The notes under the pieces are model-generated. The model was not told the origin of the DNA and ran no database searches. It worked only from the letters and a program-made list of their open reading frames with translations. A stretch of DNA of 64,000 nucleotides, from the NCBI GenBank assembly GCA_018262775.1, contig JADFDU010000054.1, forward strand, positions 55,651-119,650. The letters run 5' to 3'. Shown here one piece after another: positions 9,093-18,605 of the stretch; positions within the stretch are counted from its first letter, which is position 1; each line of letters opens with the position of its first letter. A program made the position numbers and the translations under genes. The stretch comes from Rhodocyclaceae bacterium (GTDB lineage: Bacteria > Pseudomonadota > Gammaproteobacteria > Burkholderiales > Rhodocyclaceae).

Positions 9093-10103
9093 CTAATGCT
9101 TGTCCTGCAGATGATCGAGCAATCGGTGCGCCGCCGCGGCCGCGGTCATGCTCCCCGCCGTCACGGCGCGACTGACTTTGTCCAGATCGTGCTTCACGCC
9201 TTCGTGGTGCCTGAAACGGTTGCGCAGTTCGCCGTCGATCAGCGTCCACATCCAGTCGATGGCCTGGTGCCGGCGCTTCTGCGCCCGTTCGCCGCTGGCT
9301 TCCATTGCCTGGCGATGGCGCTCGATCTCGCGCCAGAATGCCTCGATGCCCTCGCCGGTTTGCGCACTGATCGCTAGCACCGTCGGCCGCCAGGCGGCTG
9401 TCGTGGTGCGCAGCAGGGAGAGCGCGCCCTCGAAGTGGTGCTTGGCGAACGATGCCGCCTTGGGGTCGATGTCGGCCTTGTTGATGACGACGAGGTCGGC
9501 AAGCTCGACGATGCCCTTCTTGATCGCCTGCAGGTCGTCGCCGGCGTTCGGCAGCTGTAGCAGGACGAAGGCGTCCACCATGCCGGCAACGGTCGTCTCG
9601 CTCTGGCCGACGCCCACCGTCTCGACGATGATGACGTCGAAGCCGGCCGCCTCGCACACCAGCATCGCCTCGCGCGTCTTCTCCGCCACCCCGCCCAGGT
9701 TGCCGCCCGAGGGCGACGGGCGGATGAAAGCATGCGCATGGGTCGACAGCTTTTCCATGCGCGTCTTGTCGCCGAGGATGGAGCCGCCGGAAATCGTGCT
9801 GGAAGGATCGACTGCCAGAACTGCGAGGCGATGGCCGCGTTCGATCAGATAAATGCCCAATGCCTCGATGAAGGTGGACTTGCCAGCCCCCGGCGCGCCG
9901 GAAATGCCGACGCGTATGGCTGCGCCAGTGTGCGGCAGTAGCGCCGCCAGCACCGCTTCCGCCCGCGCCTGATGATCGCGCCGCGACGACTCGACCAGCG
10001 TGATGGCTTTCGCCAGCGCTCGCGGTTGACGTGCCAGCACGCCGTCGACCAGTTGCTGATCGGCGGTTTGCAACGCATGGAATTTCCGCGCTGGTTGATT
10101 CAT
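9093..10103 (-). CDS. meaB: MeaB/ArgK G-protein chaperone of methylmalonyl-CoA mutase
   Basis: The 336-residue GTPase has the P-loop GAPGAGKST (residues 69-77), DPSST switch region, ETVGVGQSE and the NKAD specificity motif. MeaB proteins guard methylmalonyl-CoA mutase, gating adenosylcobalamin loading and preventing inactivation. It sits directly between mcm and pccB. A 145-base stretch with two inverted-repeat hairpins separates it from mcm, the only sizeable gap in the operon, which could tune its expression. Confidence 0.96.
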   Translation of the reverse strand: MNQPARKFHALQTADQQLVDGVLARQPRALAKAITLVESSRRDHQARAEAVLAALLPHTGAAIRVGISGAPGAGKSTFIEALGIYLIERGHRLAVLAVDPSSTISGGSILGDKTRMEKLSTHAHAFIRPSPSGGNLGGVAEKTREAMLVCEAAGFDVIIVETVGVGQSETTVAGMVDAFVLLQLPNAGDDLQAIKKGIVELADLVVINKADIDPKAASFAKHHFEGALSLLRTTTAAWRPTVLAISAQTGEGIEAFWREIERHRQAMEASGERAQKRRHQAIDWMWTLIDGELRNRFRHHEGVKHDLDKVSRAVTAGSMTAAAAAHRLLDHLQDKH

Positions 10104-10248
10104 CGCGCGCCTCTCCCCCCTTTGAAAAAGGGGGGCTGGGGGGGGGTTATCACCGGCTGGCGAGAGGTGGACGCCCGCAAAATTCCCCTCGATCCCCCTT
10201 TTTCAAAGGGGGAGGTGGGAGCCGTGAGCCTCTTGCGCCACTGGGCAA
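10104..10248. repeat. Intergenic palindromic repeat pair between mcm and meaB
   Basis: Two hairpins face each other: CCCCCCTTT-GAA-AAAGGGGGG at 10115-10135 and CCCCCTTT-TTC-AAAGGGGG at 10194-10212, about 60 bases apart and similar to one another in reverse orientation. This is the look of a paired REP/BIME-like element inserted within the operon. It may form processing or stability structures in the mcm-meaB transcript. Confidence 0.8.
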
Positions 10249-12408
10249 TCATGTGGCCGCATGCGTCTTGCGGATCGCCGCCAGCACCTGCTTCGCGCAG
10301 GCCGGGATCGGCGTGCCGGGGCCGAAGATGCCCGCCGCGCCGGCCTGGTACAGGAAGTCGTAGTCCTGTGCCGGGATGACGCCGCCGACGAAGACGATGA
10401 TGTCGTCTGCGCCCTGGTCCTTGAGCGCCTGCACCAGCGCCGGCACCAGCGTCTTGTGGCCGGCGGCGAGCGTTGACACGCCGACGGCGTGGCAGTCGTT
10501 CTCGATGGCTTGGCGTGCGGCTTCCTCCGGCGTCTGGAAGAGTGGGCCGATGTCGATGTCGAAGCCGAGGTCGGCCAGTGCCGTGGCGACGACCTTGGCG
10601 CCGCGGTCGTGGCCGTCCTGGCCGAGCTTGGCGATCATGACGCGCGGGCGGCGCCCCTCGGCGGCATCGAAGGCCTCGATGTCCTGCTTGATTTCCTGCC
10701 ATTCCCCGTCGTGCTCGAAGGCGGCGCCGTAGACACCGGAGATGGCCTGGTTGGTGGCGCGGAAGCGGCCCCATTCCTTTTCCAGCGCGTCGGAGATCTC
10801 GCCGACGGTGGCGCGCAGGCGCACCGCCCTGACGGCGAGGTCGAGCACGTTGCCCTTGCCGCTGTGCGCGGCTTCGGTCAGCGCGTCGAGCGCCTGTTGC
10901 ACGGCCGCGCCGTCGCGGCTGGCGCGGATCTGTTTCAGCCGCGCGATCTGCGACTCGCGCACGGCGCTGTTGTCGATCTCGCGGATGTCGACCGGGTCTT
11001 CCTTGTCGAGGCGGTACTTGTTGACGCCGACGATGACGTCCTTGCCGGCGTCGATGCGCGCCTGCTTCTCGGCGGCGCAGGATTCGATCTTCAGCTTGGC
11101 CCAGCCGGACTCGACGGCCTGGGTCATGCCGCCCATGGCTTCCACTTCCTCGATGATGGCCCAGGCGGTGTCGGCCATGTCCTGCGTCAGCTTCTCCATC
11201 ATGTAGGAGCCGGCCCAGGGGTCGACCACATTGGTGATGTGCGTCTCCTCCTGGATGATGAGCTGGGTGTTGCGGGCGATGCGCGCCGAGAAATCGGTGG
11301 GCAGGGCGATGGCTTCATCGAGTGAATTGGTATGCAGCGACTGCGTGCCGCCGAACACCGCCGCCATGGCCTCGATGGTGGTGCGCACGACGTTGTTGTA
11401 GGGATCCTGCTCGGTGAGCGACCAGCCGGAAGTCTGGCAGTGGGTGCGCAGCATCAACGACTTCGGATTCTTCGGCGCGAACTTCTTCATGATGCGCCAC
11501 CACAGCAGGCGTGCTGCGCGCAGCTTTGCCACTTCGAGGTAGAAGTTCATGCCGATGGCGAAAAAGAAGGACAGCCGTCCGGCAAAGGCGTCCACGTCCA
11601 TGCCCTTGGCAATCGCCGTCTTCACGTATTCCGCGCCGTCGGCGAGGGTGAAGGCCAGTTCCAGTGCCTGCGTCGCGCCGGCTTCCTGCATGTGGTAGCC
11701 GGAGATGGAGATCGAGTTGAACTTCGGCATGTGCGTTGCCGTGTACTCGATGATGTCGGCGATGATGCGCATCGACGGCGCCGGCGGGTAGATGTAGGTG
11801 TTGCGCACCATGAATTCTTTGAGGATGTCGTTCTGGATCGTGCCGGAGAGTTTCTCCTGCGCCACGCCTTGCTCCTCGGCGGCGACGATGTAGCCGGCCA
11901 GCACCGGCAGCACGGCGCCGTTCATGGTCATCGAGACAGAAATCTTGTCGAGCGGGATGCCGTCGAAGAGGATTTTCATGTCCTCGACGGAATCGATCGC
12001 CACGCCGGCCTTGCCGACGTCGCCGGTGACGCGCGGGTGGTCGGAGTCGTAGCCGCGGTGGGTGGCGAGATCGAAGGCCACCGAGATGCCCTGGCCGCCG
12101 CCGGCCAGCGCGCGGCGGTAGAAGGCGTTGGATTCCTCGGCGGTGGAGAAGCCGGCGTACTGGCGGATGGTCCACGGCCGCACGGCGTACATGGTGGCCT
12201 GCGGCCCGCGCAGGAAAGGCTCCAGTCCGGGCAGGGTGTCGGCGTGCGGCAGGCTCTCCGTGTCGCGCTTCGTATACAGCGGCTTGACGGTAATGCCTTC
12301 CGGCGTGACCCAGTTGAGGGCGGAGATGTCGCCGTTCGGCGCCGACTTGGCAGCGGCCTTTTCCCAGGCGGTGAGGTTGGACGAATCGGGCAGCTTGGCG
12401 TCGCTCAT
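10249..12408 (-). CDS. mcm: Methylmalonyl-CoA mutase, single-chain B12-dependent
   Basis: The 719-residue protein joins an N-terminal TIM-barrel substrate domain (starting around [29 protein letters not shown]) to a C-terminal cobalamin-binding domain with base-off motif DGHDRG (His600). It interconverts (R)-methylmalonyl-CoA and succinyl-CoA and needs adenosylcobalamin. The ATG at 12408 begins MSDAKLPD; the frame is open to 12489 but no support exists there. It is the first gene of mcm-meaB-pccB-pccA and diverges from a GntR regulator, which may control it. The B12 uptake and salvage genes 8-16 kb away would provide its cofactor. Confidence 0.97.
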   Translation of the reverse strand: MSDAKLPDSSNLTAWEKAAAKSAPNGDISALNWVTPEGITVKPLYTKRDTESLPHADTLPGLEPFLRGPQATMYAVRPWTIRQYAGFSTAEESNAFYRRALAGGGQGISVAFDLATHRGYDSDHPRVTGDVGKAGVAIDSVEDMKILFDGIPLDKISVSMTMNGAVLPVLAGYIVAAEEQGVAQEKLSGTIQNDILKEFMVRNTYIYPPAPSMRIIADIIEYTATHMPKFNSISISGYHMQEAGATQALELAFTLADGAEYVKTAIAKGMDVDAFAGRLSFFFAIGMNFYLEVAKLRAARLLWWRIMKKFAPKNPKSLMLRTHCQTSGWSLTEQDPYNNVVRTTIEAMAAVFGGTQSLHTNSLDEAIALPTDFSARIARNTQLIIQEETHITNVVDPWAGSYMMEKLTQDMADTAWAIIEEVEAMGGMTQAVESGWAKLKIESCAAEKQARIDAGKDVIVGVNKYRLDKEDPVDIREIDNSAVRESQIARLKQIRASRDGAAVQQALDALTEAAHSGKGNVLDLAVRAVRLRATVGEISDALEKEWGRFRATNQAISGVYGAAFEHDGEWQEIKQDIEAFDAAEGRRPRVMIAKLGQDGHDRGAKVVATALADLGFDIDIGPLFQTPEEAARQAIENDCHAVGVSTLAAGHKTLVPALVQALKDQGADDIIVFVGGVIPAQDYDFLYQAGAAGIFGPGTPIPACAKQVLAAIRKTHAAT

Positions 12409-12482
12409 GGCGTGACCTTTCGAATGACTGGAGCCTGCTAGCGGGAGGATAGTCCGCCCCCGGGCAGGAATACAGCCTGGGC

Positions 12483-12531
12483 TTGACATCCTACAGCTTG
12501 TATAATACTGTATCTATAATTATGAATGCAA
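12483..12531. promoter_or_regulatory. Divergent mcm / GntR promoter region with palindromic operator candidate
   Basis: Plus strand, towards the regulator: TTGACA (12483-12488), 17 bases, TACTGT. Minus strand, towards mcm: TTGCAT (12526-12531), 18 bases, TATTAT (12502-12507). A perfect odd palindrome GTATAATAC (12500-12508) overlaps both -10 regions, and TACAG/CTGTA arms flank it. FCD-type GntR proteins bind short palindromes of this kind, so this is a plausible shared operator. Inferred by eye only. Confidence 0.5.
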
Positions 12532-12577
12532 GAGATCGAATCACAATTCGAATCGCAATCGCCCTGGCGACAATTCA

Positions 12578-13246
12578 ATGAGTCCGGGCAACATTACCCA
12601 GCCCGCCCTCTACCAGGAGGTCGCCGAACGCCTGCGCCAGCGCATCTTCTCGCATGAACTGGAACCTGGCGCCTGGGTTGACGAGCAGGCGCTGGCCGAG
12701 CAGTACGGCATCAGCCGCACGCCGTTGCGCGAAGCGCTCAAGGTACTAGCGTCCGAAGGACTGGTGACGCTGAAGCCCCGCCGCGGTTGCTATGTCACCC
12801 AGTTGGCAGAACATGATCTGGACGACATTTTTCCGCTGATGGCCCTGCTCGAGGGGCGCTGCGCCTTCGAGGCGACGCAGAAAGCACAGCCGGCCGACCT
12901 GAAGCGGCTGGAAGCGCTGCACGAGAAGCTCGAGCGTCAGGCGGCGAAGGGCGACATCAATGGCTTCTTCGAGGCCAACCACGCCTTCCACGAAGCCGTG
13001 CAGGAACTCTCCGGCAACCGCTGGCTGAAGCAGGTCATCGACGACCTGCGCAAGGTGCTGAAGCTGACGCGGCGCGATTCGCTGCTGCTGGATGGGCGCT
13101 TGAAGCAGTCACTGGAGGAGCATCGAAATATCCTGGCCGCCATACGCGAACGCGATGCGGCTTCGGCCGAGGCTTTGATGCATGCGCACTTGCTCTCCGG
13201 CCGCGCCGCGCTGACGAAAATGCATGCAGCGAAAGCTTATGCCTGA
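12578..13246 (+). CDS. GntR-family (FadR/FCD type) transcriptional regulator
   Basis: The 222-residue protein has an N-terminal winged helix (ERLRQRIFSHELEPGAWV, then YGISRTPLREALKVLASEGLV, the standard GntR recognition region) and a C-terminal all-helical FCD domain with the usual His/Asp/Glu metal or ligand pocket residues (for example ANHAFHEAV). FCD regulators commonly respond to acyl-CoA or small organic acids. It is divergent from mcm and overlaps the start of an enoyl-CoA hydratase gene, so it probably controls acyl-CoA metabolism here, possibly both transcripts. Confidence 0.88.
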   Translation: MSPGNITQPALYQEVAERLRQRIFSHELEPGAWVDEQALAEQYGISRTPLREALKVLASEGLVTLKPRRGCYVTQLAEHDLDDIFPLMALLEGRCAFEATQKAQPADLKRLEALHEKLERQAAKGDINGFFEANHAFHEAVQELSGNRWLKQVIDDLRKVLKLTRRDSLLLDGRLKQSLEEHRNILAAIRERDAASAEALMHAHLLSGRAALTKMHAAKAYA

Positions 13247-14024
13247 AGACATCTTGCTTGCGCGCGACAGGGCCATCGCTACCGTCACGCTGAACAATCC
13301 AACCAAGCTCAACGCCGTCAATGCTGCGATGTGGCAGCGACTGCGCGAAGTGATGGAAGGGCTTTCCGCGGATGAAGGCCTGCGCTGCGTGGTATTGCGC
13401 GGCGCCGGCGAAAAGGCCTTTGCTGCCGGCGGCGACATCGAGGAGTTCCTCACGCAGCGTGACACGCTGGAGAAGGCGCTGATCTATCACGAGGACTGGG
13501 TGGCCGGCGCGCTCAATGCCGTGCGCGACTGCCGCCAGCCGACGGTGGCGCTGATCCAGGGCGCGTGCATCGGCGGCGGCCTGGAGATTGCCGGCCAGTG
13601 CGACCTGCGCATCTGCGGCCGCTCGGCGCGCTTCGGTGCCCCCATCAACAAGCTGGGTTTCTCCATGGCGCCGGCGGAACTGACCGGCCTGTTGGCGCTG
13701 GTCGGTCCGGCGGTGGTGCTGGAACTGTTGCTGGAAGGCCGCATCCTCGGCGCGGACGAGGCGTACGAGAAAGGTCTGGTGACGCGCGTCGTCGCCGATG
13801 ACGAGGTGGCGGAGGAAACCTATGCGGCGGCGCGGCGCATCGCTGCCGGCGCGCCGCTGGTGGCGCGCGCGCACAAACGGCTGGTGCGCAGGCTGGCCGC
13901 CGTGTCGCAGGGACTGACTTTCGAGGAGGTGAAGGCCAGCTTCGCCTTCCTCGACAGCGAGGACTACCGCGAAGGGCTCTCCGCCTTCCTGGAGAAGCGC
14001 AGTCCGCAGTTTCGCGGCAGGTAG
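13239..14024 (+). CDS. Enoyl-CoA hydratase/isomerase family protein
   Basis: About 261 residues of the crotonase fold. KAFAAGGDIEEF gives the first oxyanion-hole loop and GACIGGGLEIAGQCDLRIC the second; APINKLGFSMAPAELTGLL continues the CoA-binding core. The ATG at 13239 overlaps the GntR stop; an alternative ATG at 13224 adds five residues. Likely substrate is an enoyl-CoA, but crotonase members vary and decarboxylases such as methylmalonyl-CoA decarboxylase cannot be excluded given mcm and malonyl-CoA decarboxylase next door. Probably co-transcribed with GntR and the downstream decarboxylase (30-base gap). Confidence 0.85.
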   Translation: MPEDILLARDRAIATVTLNNPTKLNAVNAAMWQRLREVMEGLSADEGLRCVVLRGAGEKAFAAGGDIEEFLTQRDTLEKALIYHEDWVAGALNAVRDCRQPTVALIQGACIGGGLEIAGQCDLRICGRSARFGAPINKLGFSMAPAELTGLLALVGPAVVLELLLEGRILGADEAYEKGLVTRVVADDEVAEETYAAARRIAAGAPLVARAHKRLVRRLAAVSQGLTFEEVKASFAFLDSEDYREGLSAFLEKRSPQFRGR

Positions 14025-14054
14025 AATTTCATTTTCATTGCGGACGACGAAAAA

Positions 14055-15359
14055 ATGGTCGAGAGCATCGTGGCGCGCATGAAATCCCTGGTCGGCGGCA
14101 AGCGCGGCCGGCAGCCATTGACGCCGAAGCTGCTGGCGCAGTTGCGCCAGCAGCTGCTTGATTGCGCCGCCGGCACCGGTGGCGAAGTCTCGGCGCGTGG
14201 CCGCGCGGCAAAGCTGGGCGAGACCTATCTCGGCCTGAACGATGCCGGCCGCCATGAATTCCTGCGTCGCATCGCCCTCGATTTCGGCCCCGTGCCGACA
14301 GCCGTGGAGGCCGCGCACCGCGACTACCAGTCCGCTGTCGGCACGCCCGGCCAGTGGGATGCGGAAGCCGCATTGCGCGCCGCCCTGCGTTCCTCGCGCA
14401 TCCGCATCCTCACTCAGTTCAACGCCCTGCCCCAGGGTGTCAAATTCCTCGTCGAATTGCGCGCCGACCTGCTGCGCTATCTGGAGAAGGATGACGAGCT
14501 TGCCGTGCTCGACCGCGAACTGGAGTCGCGCCTGACGGCCTGGTTCGATGTCGGCTTCCTCGAATTGCAGCGCATCACCTGGCACTCGCCCGCCTCCCTG
14601 CTGGAGAAGCTTATCCAGTACGAGGCGGTGCACGAGATCCGCTCCTGGAGCGATTTGCAGAACCGCCTCGATTCGGACCGCCGGCTCTATGCCTTCTTCC
14701 ATCCGCGCATGCCGATGGAGCCGCTGATCTTCGTCGAGGTGGCGCTGACGCGGACGCTGTCCGGCAATATCCAGGAACTGCTCGACGAATCGGCGCCGGT
14801 GCTGGATACCGGCCGCGCCGACACGGCGATCTTCTACTCGATCTCCAACACCCAGCCGGGTCTGCGCGGCGTGACTTTCGGCAACTTCCTGCTGAAGCGC
14901 GTCATCGACGACCTCAAGCGCGATTTCCCGCAACTGAAGACTTTCGCCACCCTGTCGCCGCTGCCGCTGTTCGCGGACTGGCTCAAGCGCTCGCCGGATG
15001 CGCTCGCCGCCGCCGGGCTCGCCATCGCGCAATTGACGGCGGGCGACTGGGCACGGGACAAGGCGCTGGCGCGCCGCCTGCGCGACCCGCTGGAGCGCCT
15101 CGCCGCACGCTACCTGTACCGGGAGCAGCGGCATGGCCGCCCCCTCGATCCGGTAGCGCGCTTTCATCTGGGAAACGGCGCGCGCATCGAGCGCATCAAC
15201 TTCCTCGCCGACACCTCGTCCAAGGGTTTCAGGCAGTCCTGCGCGCTGATGGTGAACTATCTGTACGACCCCGACGAGATCGAGGGCAACGTCGAGGCGT
15301 TCGTCGGCGAAGGGCGCATTGCCGCCACGGCGGCCGTCCGCCGGCTGGCGAAACAATGA
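14055..15359 (+). CDS. Malonyl-CoA decarboxylase
   Basis: The 434-residue protein matches malonyl-CoA decarboxylase in length and layout: an N-terminal helical domain (to about residue 170) and a C-terminal GNAT-fold catalytic domain. The catalytic His/Ser region is seen in FFHPRMPMEPLIFVEVALT, FYSISNTQPGL and DPVARFHLGNGARIERINFLADTS. It converts malonyl-CoA to acetyl-CoA and CO2, clearing malonyl-CoA made by side activity of acyl-CoA carboxylases or from malonate. It follows the enoyl-CoA hydratase gene on the same strand. Confidence 0.93.
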   Translation: MVESIVARMKSLVGGKRGRQPLTPKLLAQLRQQLLDCAAGTGGEVSARGRAAKLGETYLGLNDAGRHEFLRRIALDFGPVPTAVEAAHRDYQSAVGTPGQWDAEAALRAALRSSRIRILTQFNALPQGVKFLVELRADLLRYLEKDDELAVLDRELESRLTAWFDVGFLELQRITWHSPASLLEKLIQYEAVHEIRSWSDLQNRLDSDRRLYAFFHPRMPMEPLIFVEVALTRTLSGNIQELLDESAPVLDTGRADTAIFYSISNTQPGLRGVTFGNFLLKRVIDDLKRDFPQLKTFATLSPLPLFADWLKRSPDALAAAGLAIAQLTAGDWARDKALARRLRDPLERLAARYLYREQRHGRPLDPVARFHLGNGARIERINFLADTSSKGFRQSCALMVNYLYDPDEIEGNVEAFVGEGRIAATAAVRRLAKQ

Positions 15360-15408
15360 ACGGGATATAAGTAGTAAGACGCGCAAGGCGCGGAAAAGCC
15401 GGCTCTGC

Positions 15409-16107
15409 TCAGATTTTGAGGTAAGTCCAGCCTTGGCGCATGCGTTCGACCACATGCTCGACGGCGGTGCTTGCCACCTGCGCTTCCGGCACCAGCGTGA
15501 CATCCAGGCCGGCGTTGCGATAGCGCGCAATGGCGTTGCCGCAGGCGACGAAGGTCAGCATTTCGTAATGTGACGCGAGCGAGGCGATGCGCGCCGCATA
15601 GGGCGTGGACTGTTCGCGCAACAAGTCGAGGCCGGCGTTGTTCACCACGATTTCCACCCGTGCATTGCCCGCTTTGGCGAGATAGGCCTCGGCCAGGTCG
15701 AGCGCCTCTTCCATGCGCTCGGGTTGCGAACTGTCCAGATGCAGCAGCACGCGCGCCGGCTGGGGCGCGAACAAGCCGCCCGCCCAGGCCAGCAGCGACC
15801 CGGATGGTGAAACCACCGCCGCACGATGCCCCTGCCAGCCGATGAGCACGCCCGCGACCAGCGCCACGCTGGCCGCCAGCGCACCGCCCCACAGGGAGGC
15901 GCGGCCGTTGCGCTTGCGGCGGCCCGCCGGAATGTGGCCATAGGCATGGCGCACCAGTTCCTTGGTGGAGCGCAGGACGCAAAGGCGCTGGCCGAGTTCT
16001 GCATCTTCGACGATGGCCGCGAGAATCTCGTCGCACTCCTGTGCGCCGAGCTCGTTGTCGATGTACGCGTTCAGGTGCTCGTCGGAAAAATTCCTTGCAT
16101 CGTTCAT
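15409..16107 (-). CDS. Membrane anti-sigma factor with periplasmic DsrE-like domain
   Basis: The 232-residue protein has an N-terminal cytoplasmic anti-sigma-like helical region (residues 1-65, HLNAYIDNELGAQE), a single membrane helix (about 71-91) and a C-terminal domain (about 118-232) resembling DsrE/DsrF proteins. Cys189 in FVACGN aligns with Cys100 of both secreted DsrE-like proteins nearby, and all three end in a similar aromatic motif (QGWTYLKI here). GAGGAG precedes the ATG at 16107, which overlaps the sigma gene stop (ATGA). The role inferred is to hold the sigma factor and sense something in the periplasm through the DsrE domain. The anti-sigma call rests on topology and the coupling to the sigma gene. 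Confidence 0.8.
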   Translation of the reverse strand: MNDARNFSDEHLNAYIDNELGAQECDEILAAIVEDAELGQRLCVLRSTKELVRHAYGHIPAGRRKRNGRASLWGGALAASVALVAGVLIGWQGHRAAVVSPSGSLLAWAGGLFAPQPARVLLHLDSSQPERMEEALDLAEAYLAKAGNARVEIVVNNAGLDLLREQSTPYAARIASLASHYEMLTFVACGNAIARYRNAGLDVTLVPEAQVASTAVEHVVERMRQGWTYLKI

Positions 16108-16643
16108 TTCACACTCCTCAGGCGCGTCTGCGCCGCGGCCGGCTCGAGCAGACCGCGCAGCGCTGAACGCGCGCGGCATAAGCGGCTCATGACCGTGCCG
16201 ATCGGTATCGCCAGGGCTTCGGCGACTTCCGCATAGGTGCATCCTTCCAGGTCGACCAGGGTGACCACCTGGCGCTGCCCGAGCGGCAGCGCCGCCACGG
16301 CGGCCCGCACCCGGCTCACCGTTTCCTGCGATTCCGCGTGGCTGTCCGGCCCCGGCAGGGGCGAGGGCAGCTCGACCAGCATTTCGTCATCGAGGTCGTC
16401 GCGCCGGCCGCGCAGGTGATCGATCCAGCAACGGTTGAGAATGGCAAACAGCCAGCTCATCAGCCGTTCGGCTTCGCGCAACTGCTCGATGCGGGCGAGG
16501 CCATGCGCCAGGGCTTCCTGCGCGAGGTCGTCGGCGAGCACCGCGTCGTGGCACCAGGCGAACGCTAGGCGATACAGCTGCCCGCGGCTTGCCTCGATCT
16601 TGTCGGCAAGCTCGCGCTGCGCCCTCGATTGCAGCAACCTCAT
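16104..16643 (-). CDS. ECF-family RNA polymerase sigma factor
   Basis: The 179-residue product has region 2 (LYRLAFAWCHDAVLADDLAQEAL, then LMSWLFAILNRCWIDHLRGRRD, about residues 15-85) and region 4 with helix-turn-helix (LPLGQRQVVTLVDLEGCTYAEVAEALAIPIGTVMSRLCRAR, about 120-165). No extra sensory domain is present. GGAGG lies before the ATG at 16643; the open frame upstream is not coding. Its own promoter region carries GGGAATAAA-N14-CGTCA, and the same motif faces the DsrE genes, so self-activation is probable. Its activity should be held by the overlapping downstream anti-sigma gene. Confidence 0.93.
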   Translation of the reverse strand: MRLLQSRAQRELADKIEASRGQLYRLAFAWCHDAVLADDLAQEALAHGLARIEQLREAERLMSWLFAILNRCWIDHLRGRRDDLDDEMLVELPSPLPGPDSHAESQETVSRVRAAVAALPLGQRQVVTLVDLEGCTYAEVAEALAIPIGTVMSRLCRARSALRGLLEPAAAQTRLRSVK

Positions 16644-16666
16644 CGTAATTTCCTCCTGTTCCAGTA

Positions 16667-16694
16667 TGACGCATTGCGCGGAGGATTTATTCCC
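16667..16694 (-). promoter_or_regulatory. Predicted ECF promoter for the sigma/anti-sigma operon
   Basis: Read on the minus strand: GGGAATAAA (16686-16694), a 14-base spacer, then CGTCA (16667-16671), with the sigma gene ATG about 24 bases further on. The same two blocks with identical spacing occur on the plus strand at 16776-16803. GGAAT/GGAAC-like -35 and CGT-type -10 blocks are usual for ECF sigma factors. Confidence 0.65.
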
Positions 16695-16775
16695 TCGGCG
16701 ATTCCTTCGGCACAACATGTGTCCATGGGCAAGGCAGGGTTTTGCGCTGCCGCCGATACCGCACATGCCGCGCCG

Positions 16776-16803
16776 GGGAATAAACGAACATGCGGCACCG
16801 TCA
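16776..16803 (+). promoter_or_regulatory. Predicted ECF promoter for the secreted DsrE-like genes
   Basis: GGGAATAAA (16776-16784), 14 bases, CGTCA (16799-16803), about 92 bases before the first DsrE-like ATG. It matches the minus-strand promoter candidate of the sigma gene in both blocks and in spacer length, so both transcripts are likely controlled by the same ECF factor. Confidence 0.65.
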
Positions 16804-16895
16804 CACAGATACCGCTGCCGGATTCCAAATACCAAATTACAACGGGGGCGGCCTGACGCAAGCCGTCCATACCCAAAGAGAGAGGAGACATCATC

Positions 16896-17321
16896 ATGAT
16901 TCGTAGAGCATTCATACAACTTGTTGTTGCAAGCGCAATCCTCGCCGCTGGCGCCCCTGCGGCGCTGGCCGGGCCAGCCAAGCAGGGCGTCGTCATTCAG
17001 GTCAGCGACGGCGATCCCAAGACCTGGAATCAGGCGCTGAACGTCGTCAAGAACGTCCAGGCTGAATATGGCAAGGATAAAGTTGATGTCGAACTCGTTG
17101 TTTTCGGCTTCGGCTCGGGCCTGCTCAAGTTCGACTCGCCGCTGGCGAACCGCATCGACGACACGTTGGCGAACGGCGCGCAGGTGGTCATGTGCCAGAA
17201 CACCATGAAGGGCCAGAAACTCACCAATGCCGACATGCATCCGAAGATCGGCTACGTGCAGGCCGGTGTCATCGAAATCATCGAGAAGAGCAAGCAGGGC
17301 TGGACCGTGGTGCGGCCGTAA
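16896..17321 (+). CDS. Secreted DsrE-like protein 1
   Basis: 141 residues with a clear Sec signal (MIRRAFIQLVVASAILAAG, cleavage likely after ALA at residue 25) and a DsrE/DsrF-like alpha/beta domain. The single cysteine, Cys100 in VVMCQNT, occupies the position of the active cysteine in sulfur-carrier relatives. The end QGWTVVRP matches that of the anti-sigma DsrE domain. Known DsrE proteins carry or relay sulfane sulfur; a periplasmic form might bind reactive sulfur. It is preceded by AGAGAGGAG and the ECF promoter candidate, and followed by a paralogue 46 bases on. Confidence 0.85.
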   Translation: MIRRAFIQLVVASAILAAGAPAALAGPAKQGVVIQVSDGDPKTWNQALNVVKNVQAEYGKDKVDVELVVFGFGSGLLKFDSPLANRIDDTLANGAQVVMCQNTMKGQKLTNADMHPKIGYVQAGVIEIIEKSKQGWTVVRP

Positions 17322-17367
17322 CAGGCCGCAGTCATTCTTTGCTATGCAACCTGACATTGGAGACAAA

Positions 17368-17796
17368 ATGAGGCTGATCAAGTGGTTCGTATTCGCCCTT
17401 TTCGCCGCCTTGATGGTCACCGGTTCGGCCTTTGCGGTCGAGCAGGTCAAGGCTGTCTATCACATCAACGAAGGCACCGACAAAGCCGTCGACGTACTGC
17501 GCAACGTGCGCAATCATATGAATGCCGACCCGAAGGCAAAGATCGTCGTCGTCGGTCATGGCAAAGGCATCGATTTCATGCTGGAGGGTGCCGAGGACGC
17601 GAACAAGAACCCGTTCAATGTGACGATGGAGGGTCTAGCGGCCAAGGGGGTCGAATTCCGTGTCTGCAACAACACCCTCGTCTCGCGCAAGATCGACAAG
17701 AGCAAGGTGGTACCGCCCGCGACCATCGTGCTCTCCGGCGTGGCGGAGATCGCCCGCCTCCAGCGGCAGGAAGGCTACGGCTACATTAAGCCCTGA
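17368..17796 (+). CDS. Secreted DsrE-like protein 2
   Basis: 142 residues, signal peptide to about residue 23 (cleavage after AFA), then a DsrE-like domain with a single cysteine, Cys100 in FRVCNNT, and a C-terminal EGYGYIKP like the other two DsrE domains here. The ATG at 17368 follows GGAGACAAA; the open frame extends upstream into the previous gene and was not used. It is the second gene of the presumed ECF-controlled transcript and converges with the TauE/SafE exporter. Function is unknown; sulfur binding or transfer in the periplasm is inferred from the family. Confidence 0.85.
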   Translation: MRLIKWFVFALFAALMVTGSAFAVEQVKAVYHINEGTDKAVDVLRNVRNHMNADPKAKIVVVGHGKGIDFMLEGAEDANKNPFNVTMEGLAAKGVEFRVCNNTLVSRKIDKSKVVPPATIVLSGVAEIARLQRQEGYGYIKP

Positions 17797-17802
17797 ACGG
17801 CC

Positions 17803-18605
17803 CTACATCAGGAGGCTGTGCAACATCTTCGTCCCCAGCAAGGCGAGGAGACCGCCGAAGGCGCGTTTGAGCTGCTTGACAGGCAGTTTGTGCGCCGTCT
17901 TCGCACCCAGCGGTGCCACCAGCATCGACACTGCCACCACCCCGATCAGCCCCGGCAAATATATGTAGCCGAACGAGTAGGCCGGCAGGCCGGTGCTGTT
18001 CCAGCCGGCCAGCACATAGCCGAGGGTGCCCGCCACGGCGATGGGAAAGCCGAGTGCGGCCGACGTGCCCACCGCCTGATGGATCGCCACGTTGCAGAAC
18101 ATCATGAACGGGATCGACATGAAGCCGCCGCCGGCCGACACCAGGCTGGAGAGCACGCCGATCGCCCCGCCCGCCACGAGCATGCCGGCCGTGCCCGGTA
18201 TCTGCCGGTGCGGCTTCGGCTTGAAGTCGAGCATCATCTGTACCGAGGCGTAATACACGATGCAGACGAAGATGACCGCCAGCGGCCGCGTCGGGATGAG
18301 GCTGGCGAGGGTGGCGCCGCCGAGCGTACCGGCGACCAGACCGGGGGCGAGGCCGCGCACGATTTCCCAGCGCACCGCGCCGTGCGCGTGGTGGGCGCGC
18401 AGGCTGGAGATCGAGGTGAACATGATGGTCGCCATGGACGTGCCCAGGGACAGGTGCATGATGTGCTCGAGCGGAAACTGCTGTGCCGTAAAGAGCATGA
18501 ACAGCACCGGCACCAAAGTCAGTCCGCCGCCGACGCCGAAGAGGCCGGCGATGAAGCCGGCGAAGGCGCCCAGTAGCGGATAGCTCAGCCACCAGGGGTC
18601 GAAGC

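Noticed and set aside
12483..12506. TTGACA and TATAAT as one sigma-70 promoter
   Set aside because: Only 12 bases separate them; the 17-base alternative TACTGT fits better.
13035..15530. 831-codon minus-strand frame opposite enoyl-CoA hydratase and malonyl-CoA decarboxylase
   Set aside because: Composition typical of an antisense shadow; the plus-strand genes have clear motifs.
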